Under the pieces are notes generated by a model, which was not told where the DNA came from, searched no databases, and worked only from the letters and a program-made list of their open reading frames with translations. The position numbers and the translations under genes are program-made. A DNA stretch of 64,000 nt from an uncultured Oscillospiraceae bacterium (GTDB lineage Bacteria; Bacillota; Clostridia; Oscillospirales; Oscillospiraceae): contig CANQHN010000001.1 of NCBI GenBank assembly GCA_947623745.1, positions 62,001 to 126,000 of the forward strand, read 5' to 3'. This document shows, piece after piece, positions 43,063-53,716 of this stretch; positions within the stretch are counted from its first letter, which is position 1; each line of letters opens with the position of its first letter.

Positions 43063-45606
43063 GTGAACGAAACGGGACAGGAAAAAAAGCGCAGGTCCAT
43101 CCAGCGCCAGGTCCAGCAGATGGTGCTGGCCCTGTGCGTGGCCGCGCTGCTGCTCACGGGCTTCCTGTGGGCCGGGAGCCTGACCGCCCTGCGGGACACC
43201 GTGCTGCGGGACAACCAGGCGCTGGGCGACGCCGCCGCCGCGGCCAGTGCCGGGGCGCTGCTGAAGCAGATGGAGCACAACCTGCTCCGGGCGGCGGAGA
43301 GCGAGGCCGAGATGGCCGACCGCCGCTTCATAAAGTTTGCCGATTACACCAGCCAGTTCGCCTTTTATGCCCACCGCATCTACGAGGAGCCCGAGGCCTA
43401 TGTGCCCCAGGAGGTGTTGTCGGCGGGAGAGGAGAGCGACTACCACTACCTGCTCCAGCTGAGCTTTGCGGACAGGAGCGTCACCCGGGAGGACATTGAG
43501 GAGGAGATGGGGCTTCTGGCCAACCTCGTCCATGTCTGGCAGCCGGTGATCACCGACAACGACAGCATCATCTCCACCATCTATGTAGCCACGGAGACCG
43601 GCTTCATGATCACCTATGAGGCCGCGCCCAATGTGACGTCTGAGTACTACGACTACTTTCACTCGGTCTGGTACGAGGCCGCGAAAAATGCCGACGGCCC
43701 GGTGTTCACCGAGACCTACGAGGACCACTTCGGCCGCGGACTGACGGTCACCTGCGCCGCGCCCATTTTCGACGGGGAGGACCGCTTTGCCGGGGTGGTC
43801 TGCATCGATATCCTCATCGAGGATATGAACAAGGAGATCATCGACCTCGATTTCAGCCCCGGGTCCTACGCCTTCCTGGTGAATTCCGAGGGGGACATCA
43901 TCGCCTCCCCCAATATGCGCAGCGACGGGACCTTTGAGAATGTCCGGGACCCGGACTGCGACGCTTACGCGGTCGCGGACAACATCCTGTCCGGGAAATT
44001 CGGCGTCGCGGTGACGGAGGACGACATCTACTACGGCTTCGTCCCCATCACCACCGCCGACTGGACCCTGGTGGTCCACGTGCCCTCCGACACGGTGACC
44101 GCCCCGGTGGAGAACATCCGGGCGGACATCACCTCCCAGACCGGGGCGACCGCCGCGGCGATGGCCCAGGGCATCCTGCGCACGGGGGTCATCTCCCTGA
44201 TCGTATTCCTGCTGATCATCGGGGCGGTGGTGGCCTTCAGCGGCAGCTTCGCCAGGCGCCTGACCGGTCCCCTGCTGGAGCTGCGGAAGGATGTGGACCA
44301 CATCAGCCGCGGGGAACTGACCCACCAGGCCAAGGTGTACCGGAACGACGAGATCGGCGATCTGGCCGCGGCGTTCAACGCCATGGCCACCTCGCTGGAC
44401 AGTCACATCCACGACCTGACGGCCGTCACGGCGGAGAAGGAGCGCATCGGCGCGGAGCTGGACATCGCCCGGCACATCCAGAGCTCCATGCTCCCCTGCA
44501 TCTTCCCCGCCTTCCCGGACCGGCCGGAGATCGACATCTACGCCACCATGGACCCCGCCAAGGAGGTGGGGGGCGACTTCTACGACTTCTTCATGGTGGA
44601 CGACACCCACCTGGCCGTGGTGGTGGCGGACGTATCCGGCAAGGGGGTCCCCGCCGCGCTGTTCATGGTCATCGGCAAGACCCTCATCAAGGACCACACC
44701 GCCCCGGGGCGGGACCTGGGCGATGTGTTCATGGAGGTCAACCGCCTGCTGTGCGAGGGCAACAGCGAGGAGATGTTCATCACCGCCTTCGAGGGCGTCC
44801 TGGACCTGGAGACGGGGCAGTTCAACTTCGTCAACGCCGGCCACGAGATGCCCTTTATCCTCAAGGCGGGCGGGCGCTACGCGCCCTATAAGATCCGGCC
44901 CGGCTTTGTCCTGGCCGGCATGGAGATGACCCGCTACCGGATGGGGACCATGACCCTGGAGCCCGGCGACAAGCTGTTCCAGTACACCGACGGCGTCACC
45001 GAGGCCACCGACGCCCAAAACCAGCTCTACGGCATGGAGCGGCTGGAGAAGGTGCTGAACGCCCACACCGACGCCTCCCCGGAGGAGCTGCTCCCGGCGG
45101 TCAAGGCCGATATCGACGCCTTCGTGGGGGAGGCGCCCCAGTTTGACGACATCACCATGCTCTGCCTGGAGTTCAGGCGGAAAATGAAAAAGGACGGCCC
45201 GGAGGAGATCACCGTTGACGCCGCCGTTGAGAGCATCCCCGCCGTCACAGCCTTTGTGGACGAGCGGCTGGAGGCCATGGACTGCCCCATGAAGGTACAG
45301 GCCCAGATCGACGTGGCCATCGACGAGCTGCTGGGCAACATCGCCCACTACGCCTACGCGCCCGGCACCGGCAGGGCCACCGTCCGCCTGGAGACGCAGG
45401 AGGAGCCCAGGGCGGTGTCCATCACCTTCCTCGACAGCGGGAGGCCCTACGACCCCCTGGCCCATCAGGACCCGGACGTGTCCCTCTCCGCAGAGGAGCG
45501 TCAGGTTGGCGGGCTGGGCATCTTCATGGTGAAGAAAACCATAGACAATATCTCCTATGAGTACCGGGACGGGCAGAACGTCCTGACCATCCGCAAGGAG
45601 TTCTGA
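43063..45606 (+). CDS. Membrane sensor with Cache-like domain, HAMP, SpoIIE/PP2C phosphatase and C-terminal HATPase
   Basis: TM segments, PLLELRKDVDHISRGELTHQAKVYRNDEIGDLAAAFN, MDPAKEVGGDFYDFFMVDDTHLAVVVADVSGKGVPAALFM, QIDVAIDELLGNIAHYAY. Confidence 0.93.
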   Translation: MNETGQEKKRRSIQRQVQQMVLALCVAALLLTGFLWAGSLTALRDTVLRDNQALGDAAAAASAGALLKQMEHNLLRAAESEAEMADRRFIKFADYTSQFAFYAHRIYEEPEAYVPQEVLSAGEESDYHYLLQLSFADRSVTREDIEEEMGLLANLVHVWQPVITDNDSIISTIYVATETGFMITYEAAPNVTSEYYDYFHSVWYEAAKNADGPVFTETYEDHFGRGLTVTCAAPIFDGEDRFAGVVCIDILIEDMNKEIIDLDFSPGSYAFLVNSEGDIIASPNMRSDGTFENVRDPDCDAYAVADNILSGKFGVAVTEDDIYYGFVPITTADWTLVVHVPSDTVTAPVENIRADITSQTGATAAAMAQGILRTGVISLIVFLLIIGAVVAFSGSFARRLTGPLLELRKDVDHISRGELTHQAKVYRNDEIGDLAAAFNAMATSLDSHIHDLTAVTAEKERIGAELDIARHIQSSMLPCIFPAFPDRPEIDIYATMDPAKEVGGDFYDFFMVDDTHLAVVVADVSGKGVPAALFMVIGKTLIKDHTAPGRDLGDVFMEVNRLLCEGNSEEMFITAFEGVLDLETGQFNFVNAGHEMPFILKAGGRYAPYKIRPGFVLAGMEMTRYRMGTMTLEPGDKLFQYTDGVTEATDAQNQLYGMERLEKVLNAHTDASPEELLPAVKADIDAFVGEAPQFDDITMLCLEFRRKMKKDGPEEITVDAAVESIPAVTAFVDERLEAMDCPMKVQAQIDVAIDELLGNIAHYAYAPGTGRATVRLETQEEPRAVSITFLDSGRPYDPLAHQDPDVSLSAEERQVGGLGIFMVKKTIDNISYEYRDGQNVLTIRKEF

Positions 45607-45624
45607 CCGCCCGTAGGCAGCGGC

Positions 45625-45660
45625 AAAAAGCCCTGGGATCGACAGATCCCAGGGCTTTTT
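45625..45660. terminator. Bidirectional rho-independent terminator (16-bp perfect stem, GACA loop)
   Basis: AAAAAGCCCTGGGATC GACA GATCCCAGGGCTTTTT between convergent genes. Confidence 0.95.
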
Positions 45661-45663
45661 CAT

Positions 45664-47193
45664 TCACATCAGCGGGGCGAAGATACAAAGGACGCTGCGG
45701 TAGATCTGCAGCAGCAGGTTCAGCCGCCGGGACTTGCGCAGGCTGATGGGCTCGCTGACCTCCAGCGTCTCCATAAAATCCCGGGTGATATCCTGGATGC
45801 AGGGCGCCTCAAAGAGCCACACGCCGTTTTCAAAGTGGAGGAACAGGCTGCGGTAGTCCAGGTTCACCGTGCCCACGGTGGCGTATTTCCCGTCCACCAC
45901 AAAGTTCTTGGCGTGGATGAAGCCGGGGGTGTACTCGTAGATCTTCACCCCCGCCTCCAGCAAGGGCGGGTAGTGGGCCCGGGTGACCTCGAACACGTAC
46001 CGCTTGTCCGGGATGTGGGGGGTGATGATGCGCACGTCCACGCCGGACTTGGCGGCGTTGCACAGGGCGGTGTTGGTGGCCTCGTCCACCACCAGGTAGG
46101 GGGTGGTGATATAGATGCTCTTCCGGGCCCTGGAGATCATGTTCAGGTACACCGTCTGGCTCACCTTCTCGTGGTCCAGAGGGGTGTCGGTGTAGGGCTG
46201 CACCCAGCCGCCGCCGGGCTCCGCCGCCGGGTACTGGGGCCGGAACCGGCCGTAGTCCTCCTCCCAGCCGGCCAGGGAGTCCCACATGCCCAAAAACATG
46301 GCGGTCATGGACCAGGCCGCTTCCCCCCGCAGGAGGATGGCGCTGTCCTTCCAGTGGCCGAACCGGACGCGGCGGTTGATATACTCGTCGGACAGGTTCA
46401 TCCCGCCGGTGAAGGCCGTCTTTCCGTCGATGATGGTCATCTTGCGGTGGTCCCGGTTGTTCTGCCGCACCGACATCACTGGCACCAGCCGCCCGAACAC
46501 CCAGCACTGGATGCCCTGCTCCTCCATGTAGCGGTCATAGTTCTTGGGGAGGGTGTACATGCAGCCGAAGTCGTCGTAGATCAGCCGCACGTCCAGCCCC
46601 TGGGCCGCCTTGCGCTTGAGGATCTCCAGCACGCTGTCCCACAGCTCCCCCTGCTGGAGGATGAAGTACTCCAGGAAGATATAGTGCTCCGCCTTCTCCA
46701 GCTCCTCCAGCATCCGCGCGTAGGCCAGCTCACCCAGGGGGAAATACTCCGCGTGGGTCCCGGCGTAGACCGGGCAGCCGGCGCACCGCTCCAGGTAAAG
46801 GGCCTGTCCCGCCGCGTCGGCGTCCACCTCCCGGAGGCCGTCCGCGTGAAAGTCGGACTGCACGGCCTCCCTGGTCCGGTGGTTGATGCCGTCCAGCTTG
46901 CGCTGGGTGCGCTTGGAGATGCCCCCTCCCCCGGACAGCAGGTAGAACACCCCGCCGAACACTGGGAGGGCCATGATCAGCATGATCCAGGCCAGCTTGT
47001 ACCCCGGCTCGATCTGCCGGCCCAGGATCCACAGGGTGGCCGCCACGCTGATCAGGATGCAGCCCCAGTAGAAATAGGACAGCCTGCCGGAAAAGGCCAG
47101 CAGCATCACCGCCAGCACCACGATCTGGCTCAACAGGGAGAGCCCCACCAGCACCGAGCGGTGGAACAGGATCGAGCTTCTTCTTTTTTTCAT
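45664..47193 (-). CDS. cls: Cardiolipin synthase (PLD superfamily)
   Basis: Two HxK motifs (NRDHRKMTIIDGKTAFTGG; FIHAKNFVVDGKYATVGTVNLDYRS), N-terminal TMs. Confidence 0.93.
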   Translation of the reverse strand: MKKRRSSILFHRSVLVGLSLLSQIVVLAVMLLAFSGRLSYFYWGCILISVAATLWILGRQIEPGYKLAWIMLIMALPVFGGVFYLLSGGGGISKRTQRKLDGINHRTREAVQSDFHADGLREVDADAAGQALYLERCAGCPVYAGTHAEYFPLGELAYARMLEELEKAEHYIFLEYFILQQGELWDSVLEILKRKAAQGLDVRLIYDDFGCMYTLPKNYDRYMEEQGIQCWVFGRLVPVMSVRQNNRDHRKMTIIDGKTAFTGGMNLSDEYINRRVRFGHWKDSAILLRGEAAWSMTAMFLGMWDSLAGWEEDYGRFRPQYPAAEPGGGWVQPYTDTPLDHEKVSQTVYLNMISRARKSIYITTPYLVVDEATNTALCNAAKSGVDVRIITPHIPDKRYVFEVTRAHYPPLLEAGVKIYEYTPGFIHAKNFVVDGKYATVGTVNLDYRSLFLHFENGVWLFEAPCIQDITRDFMETLEVSEPISLRKSRRLNLLLQIYRSVLCIFAPLM

Positions 47194-47264
47194 TTCCCTC
47201 CCCCTTTCGCCGCGGGGAATCTGTCTCTGTCTGCGGGGCGGGCCGCCCCGGCGGCCACCCGGTC

Positions 47265-50200
47265 CTATTTTACCACCACGTTGGCCTCTCCAAACCGCTC
47301 CCGCAGGTCCTCCAGCAGGGCGGGGTGGATCTGGCAGCGGGCGCCTGAGCGCTTTTTGCAGTCCTCAAAGTACAGCACCGCCTGTTCCTCCCCCGGGAAC
47401 ATGGAGAGGATCAGCTTCAGCTTGCGCAGGCGGGGGTCCTCCCGGCTGGGCAGGCGCAGCCACAGCTTCCTGCCCCCCTGGTCCGCGGCCCTGGCCATCT
47501 CAGGCTGGAGGGGCTCAATGGCGTCCACCATCATCTGGGGCTGTTTCTCGTCCCGGACGGAGATGCGCCCCGTGGCCAGGATGGGCATGTTGTCTTTGAT
47601 GTACCCCCCGCTCTCGTCCAGCACCCGGGCGAAGCACAGCAGCTCCATGGCCGCGGTGTCGTCCTCCAGGGTGACGTAGGCCATCAGGGTGTTGTTCTTG
47701 GTGGTGCGGGTCCTGTGGGCGGAGATGACCCCGGCGATGGACACCCGCTGGCCGTCCCGGTAGAGCTCCGGCCCCTCCTCCCGCTCAAAGTCGGTGAGGA
47801 TGGAGCCGATGGTCACCGCCCCCTTGGCCCGCACCGCGTCCCGGTACTGGTCCATGGGGTGGCCGGTGAGGTAGAGGCCGGTGGTCTCCTTCTCCATGGC
47901 CATCAGCTCCTGGGGGGCGTACTCGGGGATGTTGGGGAGCACCAGGGGAGGCAGCGTCCGCTCCTCCTCCCCGCCCCCCAGGCCGAACAGGTCCATCTGC
48001 CCCTCCAGGTTGCGCCGGCGGGAGGCGGCGATGCCGTCCAGCACCTGGCCGTAGACCTGCATCAGCTGGGAGCGGCGCACCCCCATGCGGTCGAAGGCCC
48101 CGCTCTTGATGAGGCTCTCCACCACCCGGCGGTTCAGGTCCTGGCTGAACATCCGGTCGCAGAAGTCCATAAAATCGGTGAAGGGGCCGTTCCGCTCCCG
48201 CTCCTCCAGCAGGCTCAGGATGATGTTCCGGCCCACCCCCTTCAGGGCAACCAGACCGAAGCGGATGCCCTCCTCCACCACGGTGAAGTCGGCGCCCGAC
48301 TCGTTCACGTCCGGGGGCAGGAGCTGGATGCCCATATCCCGGCACTCGCCGATGTACTCGGCCACCTTCTCGCTGGAGTCCAGCACCGAGGTGAGCAGGG
48401 CGGCCATATACTCCCTGGGGTGGTGGCACTTGAACCAGGCGGTCTGGTAGGCCACGATGGCGTAGCACACCGAGTGGGCCTTGTTGAAGGCGTACTCGGC
48501 GAAGGCGTCGATCTCGGCGTAGATGTCCTTGGCGGCCTGCTCGCTGACCCCGTTGTTCACGCAGCCCAGGATGCTCCGGTCCGGGTCGCCGTAGATGAAG
48601 GCCTCCCGCTCCCGCTCGATCTCCTTGCGCTTCTTCTTGCTCATGGCCCGGCGGACCATATCGGCCTGGCCCAGAGAGTAGCCCGCCAGCTGCTGGAAGA
48701 TCTGGAGCACCTGCTCCTGGTAGACGATGCACCCGTAGGTGATGGATAGGATGGGCACCAGCTTGGGGTCCTTGTAGGTCACCTTGTCCGGGTTGTGCTT
48801 GCAGGCGATGAACCGGGGGATGGACTCCATGGGCCCCGGGCGGTACAGGGCGATGATGGCGCAGATGTCCTCGATGCTCTGGGGCTTGAGGCCGGTGCAC
48901 ACCCCGGTCATGCCGGTGGACTCCATTTGGAACACCCCGGAGGTGCGCCCGTCGGAGAGCATTTTGTAGACCTCCGGGTCGTCCTCGGGGATGTCGGACA
49001 GCTTGAAGCCGGGCTCCTTCCTCTGGACCATCCGCACCGCGTCGTCCAGGATGGTCAGGTTGCGCAGACCCAGGAAGTCCATTTTCAGCAGGCCCAGCTC
49101 CTCCAGGGTAGTCATCACGTACTGGGTCACGGGCAGGCCGTCGTTGGTGGCCAGGGGGACGTAGTCCACCACCGGCCGGCGGGTGATGACCACGCCGGCG
49201 GCGTGGGTGGAGGTGTTGCGGGGCATCCCCTCAATGGCCATGGCGGTGTCGATGAGGTTCTTGATCCGCTGGTCCTTCTCGTAGGAGTCCTTGAACTGCT
49301 TGGACAGCTTCAGCGACTCCTCCAGGGTGATGTGCAGCGCCCCCGGCCCGCTGGGAATCTGCTTGGCCAGGGTGTCCACTTCGGCGTAGGGGAAGTTGAG
49401 CACCCGGCCCACGTCCCGCACTGAGCCCCGGGCGGCCATGGTGCCGAAGGTGACGATCTGTGCCACGTGGTCGGCGCCGTATTTTCGGTTTACATAATCT
49501 ATAACCTCCTGCCGCCGGCGGATGCAGAAGTCGATGTCGATATCCGGCATGGAGGTGCGGGAGGGGTTCAGGAACCGCTCGAAGTACAGCCCGAAGCGCA
49601 GGGGCTCCACGTCGGTGATGTTCAGGCAGTAAGACACCATGGACCCCGCCGCGCTGCCCCGGCCCGGGCCGACCGGGATCTGATTGCGCTTAGCGTAGCC
49701 GATAAAGTCGGAAACGATGAGGAAATAGTCCACAAACCCCATCTTTTTGATCATATCCATCTCATACTGGAGGCGGTCCCGGTAATCCTGCCCCGCCCCG
49801 GGGTAGCGCCGCTCGAACCCCTCCCAGCACAGCCGGCGGAAGTAGTGCTCGCTGTCCGTCTCCCCCTCCGGGAGTTGGAAGGCGGGCAGGTGGTACTTGC
49901 CGAACTCGAATTCAAGGTTACATAACTCCGCGACCCTGGCGGTGTTCTCCAGCGCCTCGGGGCAGTTGGGGAACAGGGCGGCCATCTCCGCCTCGCTCTT
50001 GACGTAGAACTCCTCCGTCTCGAACTTCATGCGGTTGGGGTCGTCCAGGGTCTTGCCCGTCTGGATGCACATGAGCACGTCCTGGGCCTGGGCGTCCTCC
50101 CTGCGCAGGTAGTGGGCGTCGTTGGTGCACACCAGGGGGATGCCCGTCTCCTCGTGCAAACGCAGCAGGGAGGCGTTCACCTGCCGCTGGGCGGCGATGC

Positions 50201-50732
50201 CGTGGTCCTGGAGCTCCAGGTAGTAGCCGTCCTCCCCGAACAGCTCGCGCATCTCCAGGGCGAAGGCCTTGGCCCCCTCGTAGTCCCCCGCCATCAGCCG
50301 CTTGGGGATCTCCCCGCCCAGGCAGGCCGACAGGGCGATGAGCCCTTTGGCGTGCTGGCGCAGCAGGTCCAGGTCGATGCGGGGCTTGATGTAAAACCCC
50401 TCGGTGAAGGCCTTGGACACCATATAGGACAGGTTGCGGTAGCCCTCCTCGTTCCGGCACAGCAGCACCAGGTGGCGGGAGTCGGCGTCGAACTCGTGGA
50501 CCTTGTCAAACCGGGTCCGGGGGGCCACATATACCTCGCAGCCGATGATGGGCTTTACCCCCGCTTTTTTGCAGGCCCGGTAGAAGTCGATGACGCCGTA
50601 CATCACCCCGTGGTCGGTGATAGCCACGGCGGTCTGGCCCAGGGACTTGACGTGTTCCGCCAGGTCCTTGATCCGGCAGGCGCCGTCCAGCAGGGAGAAC
50701 TCGGTGTGGAGATGGAGATGGACGAAGGACAT
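47265..50732 (-). CDS. dnaE: DNA polymerase III subunit alpha
   Basis: MSFVHLHLHTEFSLLDGACR PHP start; GRGSAAGSMVSYCLNITDVEPLRFGLYFERFLNPSRTSMPDIDIDF. Confidence 0.97.
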   Translation of the reverse strand: MSFVHLHLHTEFSLLDGACRIKDLAEHVKSLGQTAVAITDHGVMYGVIDFYRACKKAGVKPIIGCEVYVAPRTRFDKVHEFDADSRHLVLLCRNEEGYRNLSYMVSKAFTEGFYIKPRIDLDLLRQHAKGLIALSACLGGEIPKRLMAGDYEGAKAFALEMRELFGEDGYYLELQDHGIAAQRQVNASLLRLHEETGIPLVCTNDAHYLRREDAQAQDVLMCIQTGKTLDDPNRMKFETEEFYVKSEAEMAALFPNCPEALENTARVAELCNLEFEFGKYHLPAFQLPEGETDSEHYFRRLCWEGFERRYPGAGQDYRDRLQYEMDMIKKMGFVDYFLIVSDFIGYAKRNQIPVGPGRGSAAGSMVSYCLNITDVEPLRFGLYFERFLNPSRTSMPDIDIDFCIRRRQEVIDYVNRKYGADHVAQIVTFGTMAARGSVRDVGRVLNFPYAEVDTLAKQIPSGPGALHITLEESLKLSKQFKDSYEKDQRIKNLIDTAMAIEGMPRNTSTHAAGVVITRRPVVDYVPLATNDGLPVTQYVMTTLEELGLLKMDFLGLRNLTILDDAVRMVQRKEPGFKLSDIPEDDPEVYKMLSDGRTSGVFQMESTGMTGVCTGLKPQSIEDICAIIALYRPGPMESIPRFIACKHNPDKVTYKDPKLVPILSITYGCIVYQEQVLQIFQQLAGYSLGQADMVRRAMSKKKRKEIEREREAFIYGDPDRSILGCVNNGVSEQAAKDIYAEIDAFAEYAFNKAHSVCYAIVAYQTAWFKCHHPREYMAALLTSVLDSSEKVAEYIGECRDMGIQLLPPDVNESGADFTVVEEGIRFGLVALKGVGRNIILSLLEERERNGPFTDFMDFCDRMFSQDLNRRVVESLIKSGAFDRMGVRRSQLMQVYGQVLDGIAASRRRNLEGQMDLFGLGGGEEERTLPPLVLPNIPEYAPQELMAMEKETTGLYLTGHPMDQYRDAVRAKGAVTIGSILTDFEREEGPELYRDGQRVSIAGVISAHRTRTTKNNTLMAYVTLEDDTAAMELLCFARVLDESGGYIKDNMPILATGRISVRDEKQPQMMVDAIEPLQPEMARAADQGGRKLWLRLPSREDPRLRKLKLILSMFPGEEQAVLYFEDCKKRSGARCQIHPALLEDLRERFGEANVVVK

Positions 50733-50807
50733 TCTGTGTGCCCCCTCTCTGTTTTTCAATGCGCCGCTCCGGCGGGACTTTCGCCGGCGGAGCGGCATTT
50801 CGTTCGG

Positions 50808-51704
50808 CTATTGATCCAGCCCCCTGGCCAGCTCCACCAGCTTGCGCAGCCGGTGGTTCAGGGCGGACTTGGTACACGGCTCCTCCCACCGCTGGGCCAG
50901 CTGGGCCAGGGTGTCCTCCGGATACTCCAGCCGCAGCGCGGCGGCCCGGCGGAGCTTGTCCGGCAGTACGCTCAGCGCCCCGGCCTCCTCCAGGCGGCGG
51001 ATGGCCCCGATCTGGACCCGGGCGGCCTCCACCACCTTGTCCACATTGGCGGTGTCGCAGTTCACCCGGCGGTTCACGCTCCCCCGCAGGCCCTTCTCCA
51101 GCTTGGCGTTCATGACCTCCATGGAGGCCAGGGGCGCGCCGATGAGGGTGAGGAAGTCCTCGATGGAGGAGCTGCGCTTGAAGTAGGTGATGTAGTTGGA
51201 TTTGCGCCGGACCTGCTTGGCCTCCAGCCCCAGCTCGTCCAGCAGCACCAGGGCCTCCCGGCTGACGTGCAGGTGGGTGGTGCCCAGCTCCAGGTGGTAG
51301 CCCTTCCGGGGGTCGGTCACCGACCCGCCGGCCAGGAACGCCCCCCGGAAAAAGGCGGAGCGGCAGCAGCTCTCCTCCAGCACGGCGAAATTGATGTGGT
51401 TGGCCAGCGTCCCCCGCTCGATGCCGTAGGCCCTGGCAATGGTCCCCAGCGCCGCCGGGTCAGTGAGGGCAAAGACCAGCTTCCCCTCCCCCTCCGCCAC
51501 CGGCTCCACATTCATGTGGAAGGCCTTTTTGAACAGCTTGGGCAGCCGCCGGGCAAAGGGGGCGCACTCGGTGACGATGCGCACCTCCTGGCTGTTGAAG
51601 GTGTGGCAGAACAGCAGGGCGCCGTAGACCTCCGCCTGGGCGCAGCAGCGCCGGCTGGGCTCCGGGCGGCACAGCTCCGCCTTCACGTCCCCCGCAAAGC
51701 TCAC
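50808..51704 (-). CDS. whiA: DNA-binding/sporulation regulator WhiA
   Basis: VSFAGDVKAELCR.., FFRGAFLAGGSVTDP, C-terminal HTH LRLEYPEDTLAQLAQ...KSALNHRLRKL; GTG start. Confidence 0.93.
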   Translation of the reverse strand: MSFAGDVKAELCRPEPSRRCCAQAEVYGALLFCHTFNSQEVRIVTECAPFARRLPKLFKKAFHMNVEPVAEGEGKLVFALTDPAALGTIARAYGIERGTLANHINFAVLEESCCRSAFFRGAFLAGGSVTDPRKGYHLELGTTHLHVSREALVLLDELGLEAKQVRRKSNYITYFKRSSSIEDFLTLIGAPLASMEVMNAKLEKGLRGSVNRRVNCDTANVDKVVEAARVQIGAIRRLEEAGALSVLPDKLRRAAALRLEYPEDTLAQLAQRWEEPCTKSALNHRLRKLVELARGLDQ

Positions 51705-51709
51705 TCCGC

Positions 51710-52774
51710 TCACCTGTCCTTTCCGTAGGGCTGCGGGCCCTCCATGATGTACCGCGGCCTCCCCCGGTAGATCCGCACGGCGCGCTCCCGGTACAGCTCC
51801 AGCAGCGCCTGGGCCAGCCGGTCCGGGTCGTGGCGGGCATAGTCCGCCCCCCGGGCGGCCAGTGGCAGCTCCACCAGCTCCGGCACCAGCTCCAGCACCC
51901 GCCCCCGGTCCACCTGGATGGGCGCAGCGTCCTCCTGCCGGTAGCGGGCCACCAGGTCGGGCTCCACCGGCGCGCTGTTGGCCAGGCACAGGTCCACCAT
52001 CCCCGGCACGCCGTGGGCCAGCAGGGCCTCCAGGTGGTCGGCGGCGGTGTACCCCTCGGTCTCCCCGTCCTGGGTCATGATGTTGCACACATAGATCTTC
52101 AGCGCCCTGGACGAGGCGATGGCCTGGGCCACCCCCTCCACCAGCAGATTGGGAATGACGCTGGTATACAGGCTCCCCGGCCCCAGCAGAATCAGGTCGG
52201 CCTGCCCGATGGCCTCCAGGGCAGCAGGCAGGGGGGCGGGTCCGGCGGGTATGAGGTTTACATAACTTATCCGGCAGTCCTGCTCCCGCTTGGCGCTGGA
52301 AATCTTGGACTCCCCCACCACCCTGGCGCCGTTCTCGAACACCGCTTCCAGGGCCACGTTGGCGCTGGTGACGGGCAGCACCCGCCCGGTGATGGCCAGC
52401 ACCTGCCCCATCTGGGCCACCGCCTCCTCAAAGGAGCCGGTGATGCCGTTCAGCGCCGCTAAAATCAGGTTCCCCATGGACTGCCCGGCCAGCGTCCCCT
52501 CTGTAAACCGGTAGGCGAGCAGCTGCTCCATGATGGGCTCGGTGTTGGCCAGGGCCTCCATGCAGTGCCGCACGTCCCCCGGGGGCAGGATGCCCATATC
52601 CCGGCGGAGCATCCCGGAGCTACCCCCGTCGTCGGCCACCGTCACGATGGCGGTCAGGTTCTGGGTATATCGTTTCAGGCCCCGCAGCATGGTGGACAGG
52701 CCGGTGCCGCCGCCTACGGCGACCACCTTGGGGCCCTTCTCCCACTGTTGGGCGTTTGGTATCCGATATTTCAC
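51710..52774 (-). CDS. yvcK: YvcK-family gluconeogenesis factor
   Basis: VVAVGGGTGLSTMLRGLKRYTQNLTAIVTVADDGGSSG; syntenic with whiA and rapZ. Confidence 0.95.
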   Translation of the reverse strand: MKYRIPNAQQWEKGPKVVAVGGGTGLSTMLRGLKRYTQNLTAIVTVADDGGSSGMLRRDMGILPPGDVRHCMEALANTEPIMEQLLAYRFTEGTLAGQSMGNLILAALNGITGSFEEAVAQMGQVLAITGRVLPVTSANVALEAVFENGARVVGESKISSAKREQDCRISYVNLIPAGPAPLPAALEAIGQADLILLGPGSLYTSVIPNLLVEGVAQAIASSRALKIYVCNIMTQDGETEGYTAADHLEALLAHGVPGMVDLCLANSAPVEPDLVARYRQEDAAPIQVDRGRVLELVPELVELPLAARGADYARHDPDRLAQALLELYRERAVRIYRGRPRYIMEGPQPYGKDR

Positions 52775-52786
52775 GCTCTGCTCCTT

Positions 52787-53647
52787 TCAGCTCCGGCCCA
52801 TATCCCGGTGGTGCTCCGCAGCCTGGTAGCCCTGGGCGCGGATGTGCTCCGCCAGGGCGTGGGCGATGGCCACCGAGCGGTGGTGTCCCCCGGTGCAGCC
52901 CACACCGATCACCAGGACCATTTTCCCCTCCTCCGCGTGGCGGGGCAGCAGGTAGTCCACCAGCCCCTCCAGCTTCTCCAAATACTCCTGGGTCCGGGGC
53001 GAGGCGAAGATGAAGCTGCGCACCTCCTCGTCCAGGCCGGTCTTGGGGCGCAGTTCAGGCACGTAGAAGGGGTTGGGCAGGAACCGCACGTCGAACACCA
53101 GGTCCGCATCCTGGGGCAGACCGTGCTTGAAGCCGAAGGAGATCACCTGCACCGTCATGCCGCCTTTTTTGTCCCCGCCGGCAAACAGGCGGTTGAGCTC
53201 CCCTTTGAGCTTGTAGGTGGGCAGAACAGAGGTGTCGAAGATGTAGTCCGCCCGCTCCCGCAGGGGCTGGAGCATTTTCCGCTCCCGCTGGATGGTCTCC
53301 CCCAGGGACTCCCCCACCATCGCCAGAGGGTGGCTGCGGCGGGTCTCCTTATAGCGCCGGATGATGGTCTCGTCACTGGCGTCCATAAACAGGATCTTGT
53401 AGGGGCAGTTCATTGCCTTCAGCTGCTCCAGCGCCTGGAACAGGGGCTCCAGGTTGGTGCCGGAGCGCACGTCGGTCACCAGCGCCACCCGGTCGTACTT
53501 CTCGCCGCCAGCCATGCTCAGCTCAGCGAACTTCGCAAACAGGGGCACAGGCAGATTGTCCACGCAGAAAAAACCCATGTCCTCCATGAACGTGGCGGCG
53601 CGGCTCTTGCCAGCGCCGGACAGTCCGGTGATGATGGTGAACTTCAC
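52787..53647 (-). CDS. rapZ: RNase adapter protein RapZ
   Basis: IITGLSGAGKSRAATFMEDMGFFCVDNLP; GVGCTGGHHRSVAIA. Confidence 0.95.
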   Translation of the reverse strand: MKFTIITGLSGAGKSRAATFMEDMGFFCVDNLPVPLFAKFAELSMAGGEKYDRVALVTDVRSGTNLEPLFQALEQLKAMNCPYKILFMDASDETIIRRYKETRRSHPLAMVGESLGETIQRERKMLQPLRERADYIFDTSVLPTYKLKGELNRLFAGGDKKGGMTVQVISFGFKHGLPQDADLVFDVRFLPNPFYVPELRPKTGLDEEVRSFIFASPRTQEYLEKLEGLVDYLLPRHAEEGKMVLVIGVGCTGGHHRSVAIAHALAEHIRAQGYQAAEHHRDMGRS

Positions 53648-53716
53648 GGACAGGTCGCCTCTCTTTTATGTAAACTCATCTCGTGTGCCGCGGGGCCGCG
53701 CCCCCAGGGCGCGCCC

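Noticed and set aside
43021-45663. 880-aa minus-strand ORF
   Set aside because: Antisense of the STAS-adjacent SpoIIE/HATPase sensor, whose motifs are unambiguous on the plus strand
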